DNA from: Eubacterium sp.
GTDB lineage: Bacteria > Bacillota > Clostridia > Lachnospirales > Lachnospiraceae
Assembly (NCBI GenBank): GCA_017619835.1
Contig: JAFZRN010000018.1
Location: 1-40,076 of the forward strand
Reading direction: 5' to 3'
DNA: 40,076 bases
Position numbers and translations under genes: made by a program. Each line of letters opens with the position of its first letter. The stretch's first letter is position 1. Shown piece after piece: positions 23,464 to 33,119 of the stretch. Under the pieces are notes generated by a model. The model saw only the letters and a program-made list of their open reading frames with translations. It searched no databases and was not told the origin of the DNA.

Positions 23464-25770
23464 ATGGTAAAATTATATGATACGGGAGCATATCTCCTTA
23501 ATGGAAATGAGCTGGTTGAGGACACACAGGATGTGGCAGCAGTCCTTGCTTCCAAAGGAGTGACTACGACTAAGGAAGAGGCTAAGAAAGGAACCATCGC
23601 ACATGGTATCCTTACAAGCCACAATACATCCGGTGATCCGGAAAATCTCAAGATTAAATTCGACAAGATGACATCCCACGATATCACATTCGTAGGAATC
23701 ATCCAGACAGCTAGAGCATCGGGACTTACAGAGTTTCCGATCCCTTATGTGCTTACGAACTGCCATAATTCCCTCTGTGCTGTAGGCGGAACCATCAATG
23801 AAGACGATCATATGTTCGGTCTTTCCGCAGCAAAGAAATACGGCGGAATCTATGTTCCTCCTCATCAGGCAGTTATCCATCAGTATGCCCGTGAAGAGCT
23901 GGCAGAGTGCGGTGCAATGATCCTCGGCTCCGACAGTCATACACGTTACGGTGCACTTGGAACAATGGCAATCGGTGAAGGCGGCGGTGAGCTTGCTAAG
24001 CAGCTCCTCGGAAGAACCTATGATGTTAAGTCTCCGAAGGTTATCGCAATCTACCTTGACGGCGAGATCAAAAAGGGCGTAGGTCCTCAGGACGTAGCAC
24101 TTGCTCTTATCGGTGCAACCTTTAAGAACGGCTATGTCAAGAACAGTGTAATGGAATTCGTCGGTCCCGGCGTTGATAAGCTTTCAAGCGACTTCCGTAT
24201 CGGAATAGATGTAATGACAACAGAGACAACCTGTCTCTCATCCATCTGGAAGACAGATGATAATACAAAGGACTGGTTCGAGACTCACTACAGACCCGAA
24301 GCTTATAAGGCACTCAGTCCTGCAGACGTAGCATATTATGACGGTGTGGTTTATGTGGATCTTTCACAGATCAAGCCTATGATCGCTCTTCCATTCCACC
24401 CTTCGAATACATTTACCATTGAAGAGCTTAATGCAAATCTTAAGGATATCCTTCACGAGTGTGAGGAAAACGGACGTAAGCAGCTCACAGGTGATGTTGA
24501 GTTCAAGCTTACAGATAAGATCCGTGACGGAAAGCTCTATGTAGAGCAGGGAATCATCGCCGGCTGTGCAGGCGGCGGCTTCGAAAATATCTGTGACGCA
24601 GCCGATATCCTTAAAGGCCATTATATCGGAAATGACGAGTTTACTCTCGACGTTTATCCTGCAAGTATGCCGGTCATGATGGAGCTTGTTAACAACGGAC
24701 GAGCAGCTGACATTATGAAGACAGGTGCTATCATCAAGACAGCATTCTGCGGTCCCTGCTTCGGTGCAGGAGATACACCTGCCAACAATGCTCTTTCAAT
24801 CAGACATTCGACACGTAACTTCCCGAACCGTGAAGGATCAAAGATCCAGAACGGCCAGATCAGTTCGGTTGCACTTATGGATGCACGTTCCATCGCAGCT
24901 ACAGCTGTTAACAAGGGCTTCCTTACACCTGCGACCGATATAGATGTAGAGTATACAGGACCGAAGTATTACTTCGATAAGTCCATTTATGAGAACAGAG
25001 TTTATGACGGCTGGAAGAAAGCAAAGCCCGAAGAAGAACTTAAGCAGGGACCTAACATCAAGCCATGGCCCGCTATGCCGGCTCTTACCGAGAATCTTCT
25101 TCTCAAGGTATGCTCCGTTATCACAGATCCTGTTACAACAACAGATGAGCTCATCCCTTCGGGAGAGACTTCATCCTTCAGATCTAATCCAATCGGACTT
25201 GCAGAGTTTACTCTTTCACGTAAGGATCCCGAGTACGTAGGACGCGCAAAGGAATTCCATGCTGTTGAGATCGCAAGAGAAGAGGGCGGACATCCTTGTG
25301 AGATTTATCCTGAAATCAAAGAGGTTATGCCGAAGGTTAAGGAGAAGTTCGAAGGCGTAGATAAATCCAATACCGGCTTCGGAAGCACGATATATGCAGT
25401 TAAGCCGGGTGACGGCTCTGCCCGTGAGCAGGCAGCTTCCTGTCAGAAGGTACTTGGCGGCTGGGCTAATATCGCACGTGAATATGCTACCAAGAGATAT
25501 CGTTCTAACCTTATCAACTGGGGCATGCTTCCTTTCGTAATGGATGAAGCCGATGTGGATGCATCCGAGAATCCTTACGGATTTGAAAACGGAGATTATA
25601 TCTTTGTTCCCGGAATAAAGAAGGCTGTTATCGAGAAGGCCGAGGTTATAAAGGGCTACATCGTTAATAAGGATATGAAAGAGATCAGCCTCAAGCTGGG
25701 AGACCTTACTGATGATGAGAGAACGATAATCACAAGCGGATGCCTCATCAATTACTATAGAGATAACTAA
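23464..25770 (+). CDS. Aconitase-family hydratase
   Basis: A 768-residue [4Fe-4S] hydratase, probably interconverting citrate and isocitrate. [20 protein letters not shown] is the family substrate and cluster region. Cluster ligands are visible as C368 (AGCAGGG) and C429/C432 ([11 protein letters not shown]), with spacing like that of mitochondrial aconitase. NFPNREG follows, and the C-terminal swivel domain begins near 570. The sequence type is closer, in my judgement, to the YbhJ-like 'hydratase' group than to AcnA or AcnB, so a different hydroxy-acid substrate is possible. The presence of citrate synthase in the neighbourhood favours aconitase. A strong AGGAGG lies eight bases before the ATG. 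Confidence 0.82.
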   Translation: MVKLYDTGAYLLNGNELVEDTQDVAAVLASKGVTTTKEEAKKGTIAHGILTSHNTSGDPENLKIKFDKMTSHDITFVGIIQTARASGLTEFPIPYVLTNCHNSLCAVGGTINEDDHMFGLSAAKKYGGIYVPPHQAVIHQYAREELAECGAMILGSDSHTRYGALGTMAIGEGGGELAKQLLGRTYDVKSPKVIAIYLDGEIKKGVGPQDVALALIGATFKNGYVKNSVMEFVGPGVDKLSSDFRIGIDVMTTETTCLSSIWKTDDNTKDWFETHYRPEAYKALSPADVAYYDGVVYVDLSQIKPMIALPFHPSNTFTIEELNANLKDILHECEENGRKQLTGDVEFKLTDKIRDGKLYVEQGIIAGCAGGGFENICDAADILKGHYIGNDEFTLDVYPASMPVMMELVNNGRAADIMKTGAIIKTAFCGPCFGAGDTPANNALSIRHSTRNFPNREGSKIQNGQISSVALMDARSIAATAVNKGFLTPATDIDVEYTGPKYYFDKSIYENRVYDGWKKAKPEEELKQGPNIKPWPAMPALTENLLLKVCSVITDPVTTTDELIPSGETSSFRSNPIGLAEFTLSRKDPEYVGRAKEFHAVEIAREEGGHPCEIYPEIKEVMPKVKEKFEGVDKSNTGFGSTIYAVKPGDGSAREQAASCQKVLGGWANIAREYATKRYRSNLINWGMLPFVMDEADVDASENPYGFENGDYIFVPGIKKAVIEKAEVIKGYIVNKDMKEISLKLGDLTDDERTIITSGCLINYYRDN

Positions 25771-25938
25771 AAAGATGACCGAAAAGGCTATTTCTCCTTT
25801 TTAGAAAAATAGAAATAATTATTTTACCCCGAATAATATTCATGTATTTAACCCTTTTTGATAACATATTGGGAAACTGAATGTCATCCGGAGCTAAGTT
25901 GCGAAGGATCTTACATGAGTTAGAAGGAAGGTGGCGTT

Positions 25939-26394
25939 ATGAGTTACGGTACATTTTGGGTAATAGTTGCGGCGGTTGCGCTGGTTGCCGAGATCGTGTC
26001 TCTGGGACTTACGACGATCTGGTTTACCGGAGGCGCGATAGTTGCAGCGATAATAGGATATATGGGCGGACCTCTATGGGCGCAGGTTGCTGCGTTTATA
26101 GTCGTATCGACAATACTTCTTCTGGTCATGAGGCCAATAGCAAAGAAGTATCTTGCAATAGGGCAGGAAAAGACCAATACCGACAGCCTTATAGGGCGGA
26201 TCGAGAAGGTATTGGTGGAAGTAGATAATAATGCCGGAACGGGAAAGATAAAGCTTGGCGACGTCGACTGGCGTGCCGTATCCGAAGACGGAAGCGTTAT
26301 CCCGGAAGGCACTCTCGTCAAGATAGAACGTATAGAAGGTACAAAGCTATACGTCAGACGGGAAATAGATGGCGTAGACAATATAAATGCATAA
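25939..26394 (+). CDS. NfeD-like membrane protein
   Basis: A 151-residue protein with two or three transmembrane segments in the first 75 residues and a C-terminal OB-fold-like beta domain (SLIGRIEKVLVEV ... GDVDWRAVSEDGSVIPEGTLVKIERIEGTKL, interrupted here for brevity). This is the short NfeD form, lacking the ClpP-type protease domain. It stands 14 bases before an SPFH-domain gene, the standard NfeD-SPFH partnership, thought to organise or monitor membrane proteins. GAAGGAAGG lies upstream of the ATG. The 168 bases before it show no clear promoter or terminator. Confidence 0.88.
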   Translation: MSYGTFWVIVAAVALVAEIVSLGLTTIWFTGGAIVAAIIGYMGGPLWAQVAAFIVVSTILLLVMRPIAKKYLAIGQEKTNTDSLIGRIEKVLVEVDNNAGTGKIKLGDVDWRAVSEDGSVIPEGTLVKIERIEGTKLYVRREIDGVDNINA

Positions 26395-26408
26395 GGAGGT
26401 ATAGTATT

Positions 26409-27383
26409 ATGCCAGGATTAATCATTGTTTTAGTTATTGCAGTCATTTTACTTTGCAGCTCACTCAGAGTTGTTAGGCAGGCAAATGCGTACGTTATCGA
26501 GAGACTCGGTACCTACACAGCTACATGGGGAGTTGGTCTCCACATGAAGATGCCTATCATTGATAAGGTTGCAAGACGTGTATCCCTTAAAGAGCAGGTT
26601 GCGGACTTCCCGCCTCAGCCGGTTATCACAAAGGATAACGTTACAATGAGAATAGATACGGTTCTCTTCTTCCAGATCACAGACCCGAAGCTTTACTGCT
26701 ACGGTGTTGAGAATCCTCTGGCAGCTATCGAGAATCTTACAGCTACAACACTTCGTAATATAATCGGTGATCTTGAACTTGACCAGACACTTACATCACG
26801 TGAGACGATCAACTCCAAGATGAGAGCTACACTTGATGAAGCTACAGACCCTTGGGGAATCAAGGTTAACCGTGTAGAGCTTAAGAACATCATGCCGCCT
26901 GCAGCTATCCAGGAATCAATGGAGAAGCAGATGAAGGCAGAGCGTGAGAGACGTGAGCAGATAATCAGGGCAGAAGGTGAGAAGCAGGCTGCCATCACAG
27001 TATCCGAAGGTGAGAAGGAAGCTAAGATCCTTCGTGCAACAGCTGATAAGGAAGCAACGATCCTTGCCGCTGAAGCTAAGAAGCAGGCAGCAATCCTTGA
27101 AGCTCAGGCACAGCGTGAAGCTGCTATCCAGAGAGCACAGGGTAATGCAGAAGCTATCCGTCAGGTACAGCAGGCTGAGGCCGATGCAGTTAAGATGATG
27201 AATGAAGCATCGCCTTCACAGAGCACGATAGCAGTTAAAGGACTTTCGGCATTTGAAAGAGCTGCACAGGGCCCTGCAAACAAGCTCATTATTCCTTCAG
27301 AGCTTGCAGGTGTTACCAGCGTAGCAACAGCTATCACCGAAGCTATCAAAACAGGCAAGCAGGACGCTGCCAAAACTGAATAA
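26409..27383 (+). CDS. SPFH/band 7 (stomatin/QmcA-like) membrane protein
   Basis: A 324-residue membrane-scaffold protein. One N-terminal hydrophobic segment (about 3-18) is followed by the band 7 domain (RQANAYVIERLGTYTATWGVGLHMKMP to about 175). A long Ala/Glu/Arg-rich coiled coil (about 175-265) leads to a Gly/Ala-rich tail with PANKLIIPSEL, typical of the QmcA/stomatin branch. Such proteins oligomerise into rings on the membrane and partner with the NfeD protein encoded just upstream. AAGGAGG precedes the ATG. An imperfect hairpin follows the stop. Confidence 0.92.
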   Translation: MPGLIIVLVIAVILLCSSLRVVRQANAYVIERLGTYTATWGVGLHMKMPIIDKVARRVSLKEQVADFPPQPVITKDNVTMRIDTVLFFQITDPKLYCYGVENPLAAIENLTATTLRNIIGDLELDQTLTSRETINSKMRATLDEATDPWGIKVNRVELKNIMPPAAIQESMEKQMKAERERREQIIRAEGEKQAAITVSEGEKEAKILRATADKEATILAAEAKKQAAILEAQAQREAAIQRAQGNAEAIRQVQQAEADAVKMMNEASPSQSTIAVKGLSAFERAAQGPANKLIIPSELAGVTSVATAITEAIKTGKQDAAKTE

Positions 27384-27400
27384 TCATATTATAATTCCTG

Positions 27401-27436
27401 AGCCGAACCCTGACTCTTATGAGTCGGGGTCCGGCT
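27401..27436 (+). terminator. Imperfect hairpin, possible weak terminator or attenuator
   Basis: A 16-base stem (27401-27416 with 27421-27436) with one mismatch and one T-G wobble and a TTAT loop. The T run after it is interrupted (AAAGGTCTTTTA), so read-through into the transporter genes is plausible. Confidence 0.55.
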
Positions 27437-27466
27437 AAAGGTCTTTTATCTAGGAGGAAAAAATAA

Positions 27467-28309
27467 ATGTTTAAGAAGTTTTTAGCTATTATAGTGACAG
27501 CCATAATGACTATCGGACTTGTGGCATGTGGCGCCGAAAAGGGTGAAACTATGGAAGGAGAGCTTGTTTCTCTGGATGATAGTTCGGCAGCAGTTGTTGA
27601 AGATATCAAGGCAGTTAAGGAAAAAGGTAAGCTTGTAGTCGGTATCACAGACTTCGAGCCTATGGATTTTAAGGATGAGCATGGTGACTGGATCGGTTTT
27701 GATGCCGAGATGGCTCAGGCATTTGCAAGCGAAAGCCTCGGAGTTGATGTAGAGTTTGTTGAGATCGAGTGGGATAACAAGGCACTTGAGCTCAGCTCCG
27801 GTAATATCGACTGTGTGTGGAACGGTATGACTCTTACAGATGAAGTTAAGAGTGCAATGGACTGTTCAAATCCTTATTGTAACAATGCTCAGATAGTTAT
27901 CGTTCCGAAGGATAAGGCTGATAAGTATCAGGATGTTGAAAGCCTTAAGGACCTTAACTTTGCTGTTGAAGTAGGTAGTGCAGGTGAGGAGCAGGCTAAG
28001 GAAAACGGCCTTAACTATACTGCTGTTCAGAATCAGGCAAATGCACTTATGGAGGTTGCTGCAGGCACTTCAGATGCAGCCATCATCGATTCACTCATGG
28101 CAGCTGCCATGGTAGGTGAAGGCACAAGCTATTCGGATCTTACTTATACAGTTAAGCTTAACAGCGAAGAATACGGCGTAGGCTTCAGAAAGGGTTCTGA
28201 CCTTACAGAGGAGCTCAACAAGTTCTTCAAGAAGTTCTATGATGAAGGCAAGATGCAGCTTACAGCTGATGTTTACGGTGTATCCGCAGCTCTTATCGAG
28301 CAGAAATAA
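27467..28309 (+). CDS. Polar amino-acid ABC transporter, substrate-binding lipoprotein
   Basis: A 280-residue lipoprotein of the family 3 extracellular solute-binding proteins. The signal sequence ends in the lipobox LVAC (lipidated Cys at about residue 21). The mature protein begins binding-domain sequence at KLVVGITDFEPMDFKDEHGDWIGFDAEMAQAFA-like text (split here: KLVVGITDFEPMDF, then DEHGDWIGFDAEMA). NIDCVWNGMTLTDE and DAAIIDSLMA are further family marks. It would catch an amino acid such as glutamine, cystine or an arginine-type ligand at the outer face of the membrane. AGGAGG lies before the ATG. Permease and ATPase genes follow. Confidence 0.9.
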   Translation: MFKKFLAIIVTAIMTIGLVACGAEKGETMEGELVSLDDSSAAVVEDIKAVKEKGKLVVGITDFEPMDFKDEHGDWIGFDAEMAQAFASESLGVDVEFVEIEWDNKALELSSGNIDCVWNGMTLTDEVKSAMDCSNPYCNNAQIVIVPKDKADKYQDVESLKDLNFAVEVGSAGEEQAKENGLNYTAVQNQANALMEVAAGTSDAAIIDSLMAAAMVGEGTSYSDLTYTVKLNSEEYGVGFRKGSDLTEELNKFFKKFYDEGKMQLTADVYGVSAALIEQK

Positions 28310-28331
28310 ACTTTGACCGGGAGACTATAAA

Positions 28332-29018
28332 ATGGATCTCTTCCTGAAACAGTTACCAATAGTAATCAATGCACTTAATATAGGCTTTTTACAGACGTTG
28401 AAGCTGTTCTTTGTAACGCTTCTCGGAGCGCTTCCTCTGGGACTTCTGATATCATTCGGTTCCATGTCAAAGGTGCGCCCCGTAAAGTATGTATTTAAAA
28501 TCTTAATCTGGATCATAAGGGGTACTCCCCTTATGATTCAGCTTCTTATCATATATTATTTTCCGGGACTTGTTCTTAAGAGAAATATATGGGGAGGAGA
28601 CGAAACAGGAAGATTCATTGCGTCTGCCGTGGCATTTATAATCAATTATGCATGCTATTTCTCTGAAATATACAGAGGTGGTATAATTAGTATACCGGTG
28701 GGCCAGGACGAAGCAGGTCATGTCCTGGGTATGACGAAGAGCGAGGTTTTCTTCAAGGTCAAGCTGCTTCAGATGATCAAGAGGATACTGCCTCCGATGT
28801 CAAATGAGGTCCTGACACTGGTGAAGGATACTTCCCTTGCGAGGATAATCGCACTTCAGGAAGTCATCTGGGCAGGACAGGCATTCATGAAGGGCTCACA
28901 GGGAATATCGGGTGCGATATGGCCGCTCTTTTTTACGGCAGTCTACTACCTGATATGTAACGGACTTCTCTCACTGCTTCTCGGCGGTCTTGAGAAGAAA
29001 CTCGACTTTTTCAGATAA
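28332..29018 (+). CDS. Polar amino-acid ABC transporter, permease
   Basis: A 228-residue membrane protein of the HisM/GlnP type with about five transmembrane segments. TLKLFFVTLLGALPLGLL near the start, IWIIRGTPLMIQLL, and the EAA-like loop (YRGGIISIPVGQDEAGHVLG) that contacts the ATPase are visible. Only one permease gene is present, so it would act as a homodimer. A GGGAGA site is seven bases before the ATG. Confidence 0.92.
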   Translation: MDLFLKQLPIVINALNIGFLQTLKLFFVTLLGALPLGLLISFGSMSKVRPVKYVFKILIWIIRGTPLMIQLLIIYYFPGLVLKRNIWGGDETGRFIASAVAFIINYACYFSEIYRGGIISIPVGQDEAGHVLGMTKSEVFFKVKLLQMIKRILPPMSNEVLTLVKDTSLARIIALQEVIWAGQAFMKGSQGISGAIWPLFFTAVYYLICNGLLSLLLGGLEKKLDFFR

Positions 29019-29033
29019 GGATCGGAGGATGAT

Positions 29034-29807
29034 ATGAGTATATTAGAGGTGAGTCACCTGGGAAAATCCTTCGATAAGACAGAGGTTCTTAAGGACATCT
29101 GCTTCGATCTGGAAAAATCACAGGTGCTTTCGATAATCGGTTCATCGGGAAGCGGCAAGACTACGCTTCTCAGATGTTTAAACTTCCTTGAATTCGCAGA
29201 TAAGGGAACCGTGAAGGTTGCGGGTGAAACCGTCTACGATGCTGCGGACAAAGAATTCCGAAAGGAAGCGGTAATAAGGAAAAATATTCTCCATTTCGGA
29301 CTTGTATTCCAGTCCTTTAATCTGTTCCCGCAGTATACGGCACTGGAAAATGTCATGCTGGCCCGTCAGCTTCAGGCAAAGAGAATGCCTGACTTTAAGG
29401 CCAACAAAAAGGAGATACTTGAAGGTATTAAAAATGATGCCGAAGAGCTTCTTAATCAGATGGGGCTCTCGGACAGAATGGGTAACTATCCGCACCAGCT
29501 GTCGGGCGGACAGTGTCAGAGAGTAGCCATAGCCAGAGCTCTTGCAATGCAGCCTGAGATACTCTGCTTTGACGAACCCACATCGGCTCTGGATCCGGAG
29601 CTTACAGGTGAGGTTTTAAGAGTTATCAAGGAGCTGGCTGAAAAGAAGATGACCATGATAATCGTTACACACGAGATGTCATTTGCAAAAGACGTATCTG
29701 ACAAGGTTATCTTCATGGATAAGGGTGTAGTACTCGAACAGGGTACTCCTGAGGAAGTTTTTGAACATCCCAAGGAGGAAAGAACCAGACAGTTTATCGG
29801 TTTATGA
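29034..29807 (+). CDS. Polar amino-acid ABC transporter, ATP-binding protein
   Basis: A 257-residue ATPase with Walker [10 protein letters not shown] (about 37-45), Q-loop at [19 protein letters not shown], signature [15 protein letters not shown], Walker [15 protein letters not shown] and the switch His in IVTHEMSFA. It belongs to the GlnQ/HisP group. The signature helix carries a Cys (GGQCQR) where Gln is usual. The large EAL-protein gene begins only seven bases after the stop, so transporter and signalling protein are probably co-expressed. Confidence 0.93.
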   Translation: MSILEVSHLGKSFDKTEVLKDICFDLEKSQVLSIIGSSGSGKTTLLRCLNFLEFADKGTVKVAGETVYDAADKEFRKEAVIRKNILHFGLVFQSFNLFPQYTALENVMLARQLQAKRMPDFKANKKEILEGIKNDAEELLNQMGLSDRMGNYPHQLSGGQCQRVAIARALAMQPEILCFDEPTSALDPELTGEVLRVIKELAEKKMTMIIVTHEMSFAKDVSDKVIFMDKGVVLEQGTPEEVFEHPKEERTRQFIGL

Positions 29808-29814
29808 TCTGTAG

Positions 29815-32800
29815 ATGGTAAAGGGAAAACTGGCACTGCTTCTGGGGCAGGCAGATGAAAATTATCAGAGTGAATTCATTCGCGGAGTCATGTCGCGCGG
29901 TTTTGAACTGGGATATGACGTCTGTGTTTTTTCCATGTATATAAAGTACCAGAACAATAAGGACAGGGAGACCGGAGACTCCAATATCTATAATCTCATC
30001 AATTATGATATGTTCGACGGAGTGATCATCCTCTCGGATACCATTCAGACTCCCGGAGTCAAGGATCAGATCGAGGAGAAGATCAGCCAGGTTTATAACG
30101 GTCCTGTGGTATGCGTTGATACCGACAGTAAGTTTTTCTACAGCTTCTGGACAGACGGATATGATCTGGTCTATAAGCTGATGGAGCATGTGATAAAGCA
30201 TCACGGCATGAAGGATATTGCATTTCTTACAGGCCGTAAGACACATAAGCACTCACAAAGACGACTTGAGGCATATAAAAATGCCCTTACCGATAATGGT
30301 ATAGATATAAGAGAAGACAGGATCTTTTACGGAGATTTCTGGTATACGAGCGGTAACAGTACCGCCGAGATTCTTCTTCGTGACAGGGAGGATTTTCCCG
30401 AAGCGATAGTATGTGCCAACGACTGTATGGCGATCGGCTTTGCCGAGGAAATGGAAAGAAGAGGTCTCACGGTTCCCAAGGATATCGCGGTTCTGGGTTA
30501 CGGTACCAGCGAGGAAGGACAGCTCTGTCCGAGACCGCTCACCTCGACCTATGTTCCCGCGTCGGATTACGGAATCTACTCTGTAGATACGATCATGAGA
30601 TTAAAAGATTCTCTCGAACCGGAGAAGCCGACCTACGAAACCAGATTATTCATAGGTGAAAGCTGCGGATGTGAGTCAGAGACTCCGGATAAGAATCTTG
30701 ACAGACGACTCAGCTGGCAGTCCAACAATTCCGAAGAAGGATATTATTCCATTCATAACTATATGATGGATGATCTCAGCGGAAGTGATAACCTGGGAGA
30801 GCTTTTATCCAGCATATTTGAAAATATATTCCAGCTCAGAGGAGTTCAGAGATTCAATATCTGTCTGAATGACCTGTGGCTTAATCCCGGCAAGATGATC
30901 TCCACGGAGTTTCAGGAAAAGGGATATTCGGATATGATGGTGAATGCCATTTCCTACAATGCTTCGAAAATGTCCGAAAGTGTGATAGGAACCGAAAAGG
31001 TTTTCGAAAAGGATGACCTGCTTCCCGAATTTGATAAAGAAAGACCTCACGGCTATATCTTTACGCCGATCTATATAGAGAGCAAATCCTTCGGTTATGC
31101 CATGGTCAGCTATGGTGACAGGCCGAGCAGCTATGATGAGGTCTACAGGCTCTGGATAAGGGACGTTGCCAGAGGCTTTGAAAGCCTGCGCCGTCTCATG
31201 ATAATGAGAGAATTTGAAAAGAGGAGAATGGAGTTCATCAACTCCAAGGTGGTTCTTGGTCCTGAGGATAAGGAACTAAGCGAGGTTGAAAAGATCCTCG
31301 ATAATAATCTCCTTACATATCATTTCCAGCCTATCGTAAATGCTGCTGACGGCGAGATATATTCCTACGAGGCTCTGATGAGATCAGCCTCCGAATGGAA
31401 GATACCGCCGATACAGATAATAAAGCACGCGGATGCCCTTAACAGGATAAGCGATGTAGAGCGTGCAACCTTCGTAAATGTCCTCGAGATCGTTGATCAG
31501 AATACCGAGCTTTTCGAAGGGAAAAAGGTCTTTATCAACAGTATTCCGGGCTCCAAGCTCGAGTATAACGACTTCGTTGCTGTCGAAAAGATGCTTAAAA
31601 AGTATAATAATATAGCTGTTGTTGAACTTACGGAACAGGCCGAGATGAGTGACAAGGACTTAGAAGAGCTTAAGGACCAGTTCAGAAGATACGGTATCGG
31701 TATTGCCGTCGATGATTACGGCACAGGCTATTCCAATATAACCAATCTTCTCAGATACATGCCCGAATACGTTAAGATTGACAGAGCGCTCCTTACCGAG
31801 ATACAGACCAGCGCCCAGAAGCAGCATTTTGTAAGAGAGGTCATCGAATTCTGTCATGCCAACAATATTATGGCACTTGCTGAAGGTGTTGAGACCTCGG
31901 AGGAGCTGAGAACAGTCATCAAGCTCGGCGCCGATCTGATCCAGGGCTACTATATCGCCCGTCCGTCGGCACGTATCGTCCAGGCGGTTGATACAAATGT
32001 CAGGATGGAGATCAGCAGATATCACCGTGAGAGAGAAGACGGAACCTCCGACAGGTCCTATATTGCCGGCCGTGTGGGCAGGGTTTCGATAAGTAATCTC
32101 ATCAAGGAAGATACGACGACCATCGTTATCGGAGAAAAGGATGTAACCTTCAGGGACATCACGATAGTCGGTACTCCCGGCATAAGATCCGATATCCATA
32201 TAGAGGTTCTGGAAGGCTTTGACGGCAGGATCACACTTGAAAATGTCTCGCTTTCCAACATAAAGAACCGCCCATGCATAAGGATGGCGGAGAATTCAAA
32301 TGTGACCTTAAGCCTTGTGGGAGAGAACTTCCTTCAGGGCGGCGGGATCAAGGTTCCCGAGGGTTCGAGTCTTACCATCGAGGGAGACGGAAATCTGAAG
32401 ATAATCCTTTCCGCATCGGAGAATTACGGAATCGGCAATACCATCGACAGCCGCCACGGACTTATCGAGTTCTATCAGGATGGCGAGGTTCATATCGAAT
32501 CCAATGGCAAGACCTGCGTGGGAATCGGTTCCGGTGAAGGCGGCGAGATAAAGATCCACAAGGGCAAGTATATAATTCTCGTTAACGGTGATGAAGGAGT
32601 CGGCATAGGCTCCCTTAAGGGAAATGATTCCATTATCATTCATGATGTGGATATGAGACTGGATGCCACACTCTATAAGGGTGTCTGCATCGGTAATGTA
32701 GAAGGCCCTGCCGATATTGACATGTGGAGATCCCTCGTTAAGTGCCATGGCTCCGGAAAGACAATGACCATGATCGGTACCATAGACGGAGATAATGCCA

Positions 32801-33102
32801 AGGTTTATATCCATGACATGAGTCTTAATCTGAACCTAAGAGCGGATTATTCCACCGGTCTGGGAAGCTACGCCGGACATACTGATTTTACGATAGATGC
32901 TTCTTCGCTCAGATATAACGGAATGGGAAGAAGCGCGCTTGTATACGGAGGCTGCACCGAAGACTCCGATATAGTAGTCGATCATTCACACGTGATCGTA
33001 GATATTGTCTGCGATAAACGTAAAATAACAAATGCTCCGACTGACAGGATCAAAACGGTATTAAGCCGCTATGATCTTACGATAAACGGAGAAAAAGCTT
33101 AG
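29815..33102 (+). CDS. LacI-fold sensor / GAF-like / EAL c-di-GMP phosphodiesterase with a beta-helix-like tail
   Basis: A 1095-residue protein without signal peptide or membrane segment, so cytoplasmic. Residues 3-282 are a LacI/periplasmic-binding-type fold without a DNA-binding helix-turn-helix (KLALLLGQADENYQSEF; VCANDCMAIGFAEEM; DIAVLGYGTS). Residues 310-460 look GAF-like, followed by a short helical linker. Residues 500-725 are a full EAL domain: Y-EAL-M-R (E519), N575, E604, D633-D634 in DDYGTG, K654, E690/E693 in AEGVE, Q710. All catalytic and metal residues are present, so c-di-GMP hydrolysis is expected. Residues 760-1095 form a beta-helix-like tail with GIGS/GIGN-type turns about every 28 residues (874, 905, 932, 960, 988, 1017). 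No convincing ribosome site lies at the start; coupling to the ATPase stop seven bases upstream is likely. Confidence 0.85.
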   Translation: MVKGKLALLLGQADENYQSEFIRGVMSRGFELGYDVCVFSMYIKYQNNKDRETGDSNIYNLINYDMFDGVIILSDTIQTPGVKDQIEEKISQVYNGPVVCVDTDSKFFYSFWTDGYDLVYKLMEHVIKHHGMKDIAFLTGRKTHKHSQRRLEAYKNALTDNGIDIREDRIFYGDFWYTSGNSTAEILLRDREDFPEAIVCANDCMAIGFAEEMERRGLTVPKDIAVLGYGTSEEGQLCPRPLTSTYVPASDYGIYSVDTIMRLKDSLEPEKPTYETRLFIGESCGCESETPDKNLDRRLSWQSNNSEEGYYSIHNYMMDDLSGSDNLGELLSSIFENIFQLRGVQRFNICLNDLWLNPGKMISTEFQEKGYSDMMVNAISYNASKMSESVIGTEKVFEKDDLLPEFDKERPHGYIFTPIYIESKSFGYAMVSYGDRPSSYDEVYRLWIRDVARGFESLRRLMIMREFEKRRMEFINSKVVLGPEDKELSEVEKILDNNLLTYHFQPIVNAADGEIYSYEALMRSASEWKIPPIQIIKHADALNRISDVERATFVNVLEIVDQNTELFEGKKVFINSIPGSKLEYNDFVAVEKMLKKYNNIAVVELTEQAEMSDKDLEELKDQFRRYGIGIAVDDYGTGYSNITNLLRYMPEYVKIDRALLTEIQTSAQKQHFVREVIEFCHANNIMALAEGVETSEELRTVIKLGADLIQGYYIARPSARIVQAVDTNVRMEISRYHREREDGTSDRSYIAGRVGRVSISNLIKEDTTTIVIGEKDVTFRDITIVGTPGIRSDIHIEVLEGFDGRITLENVSLSNIKNRPCIRMAENSNVTLSLVGENFLQGGGIKVPEGSSLTIEGDGNLKIILSASENYGIGNTIDSRHGLIEFYQDGEVHIESNGKTCVGIGSGEGGEIKIHKGKYIILVNGDEGVGIGSLKGNDSIIIHDVDMRLDATLYKGVCIGNVEGPADIDMWRSLVKCHGSGKTMTMIGTIDGDNAKVYIHDMSLNLNLRADYSTGLGSYAGHTDFTIDASSLRYNGMGRSALVYGGCTEDSDIVVDHSHVIVDIVCDKRKITNAPTDRIKTVLSRYDLTINGEKA

Positions 33103-33119
33103 AAACCAAGAGGTAGAAA

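Noticed and set aside
23464-25770. Assignment as 3-isopropylmalate dehydratase or as AcnB
   Set aside because: Large and small domains are in one 768-residue chain, unlike LeuC/LeuD, and the order of domains and ligand spacing (C368, C429, C432) follow the AcnA/mitochondrial arrangement, not AcnB.
25771-25938. Terminator after the aconitase-family gene
   Set aside because: Only a short imperfect ATTTCT/AGAAAT inverted repeat near 25793-25820 is present, without a GC stem or T run.
31660-32199. Minus-strand frame of 179 codons
   Set aside because: It overlaps the EAL domain, in which every catalytic residue is conserved on the plus strand, and has no domain of its own.
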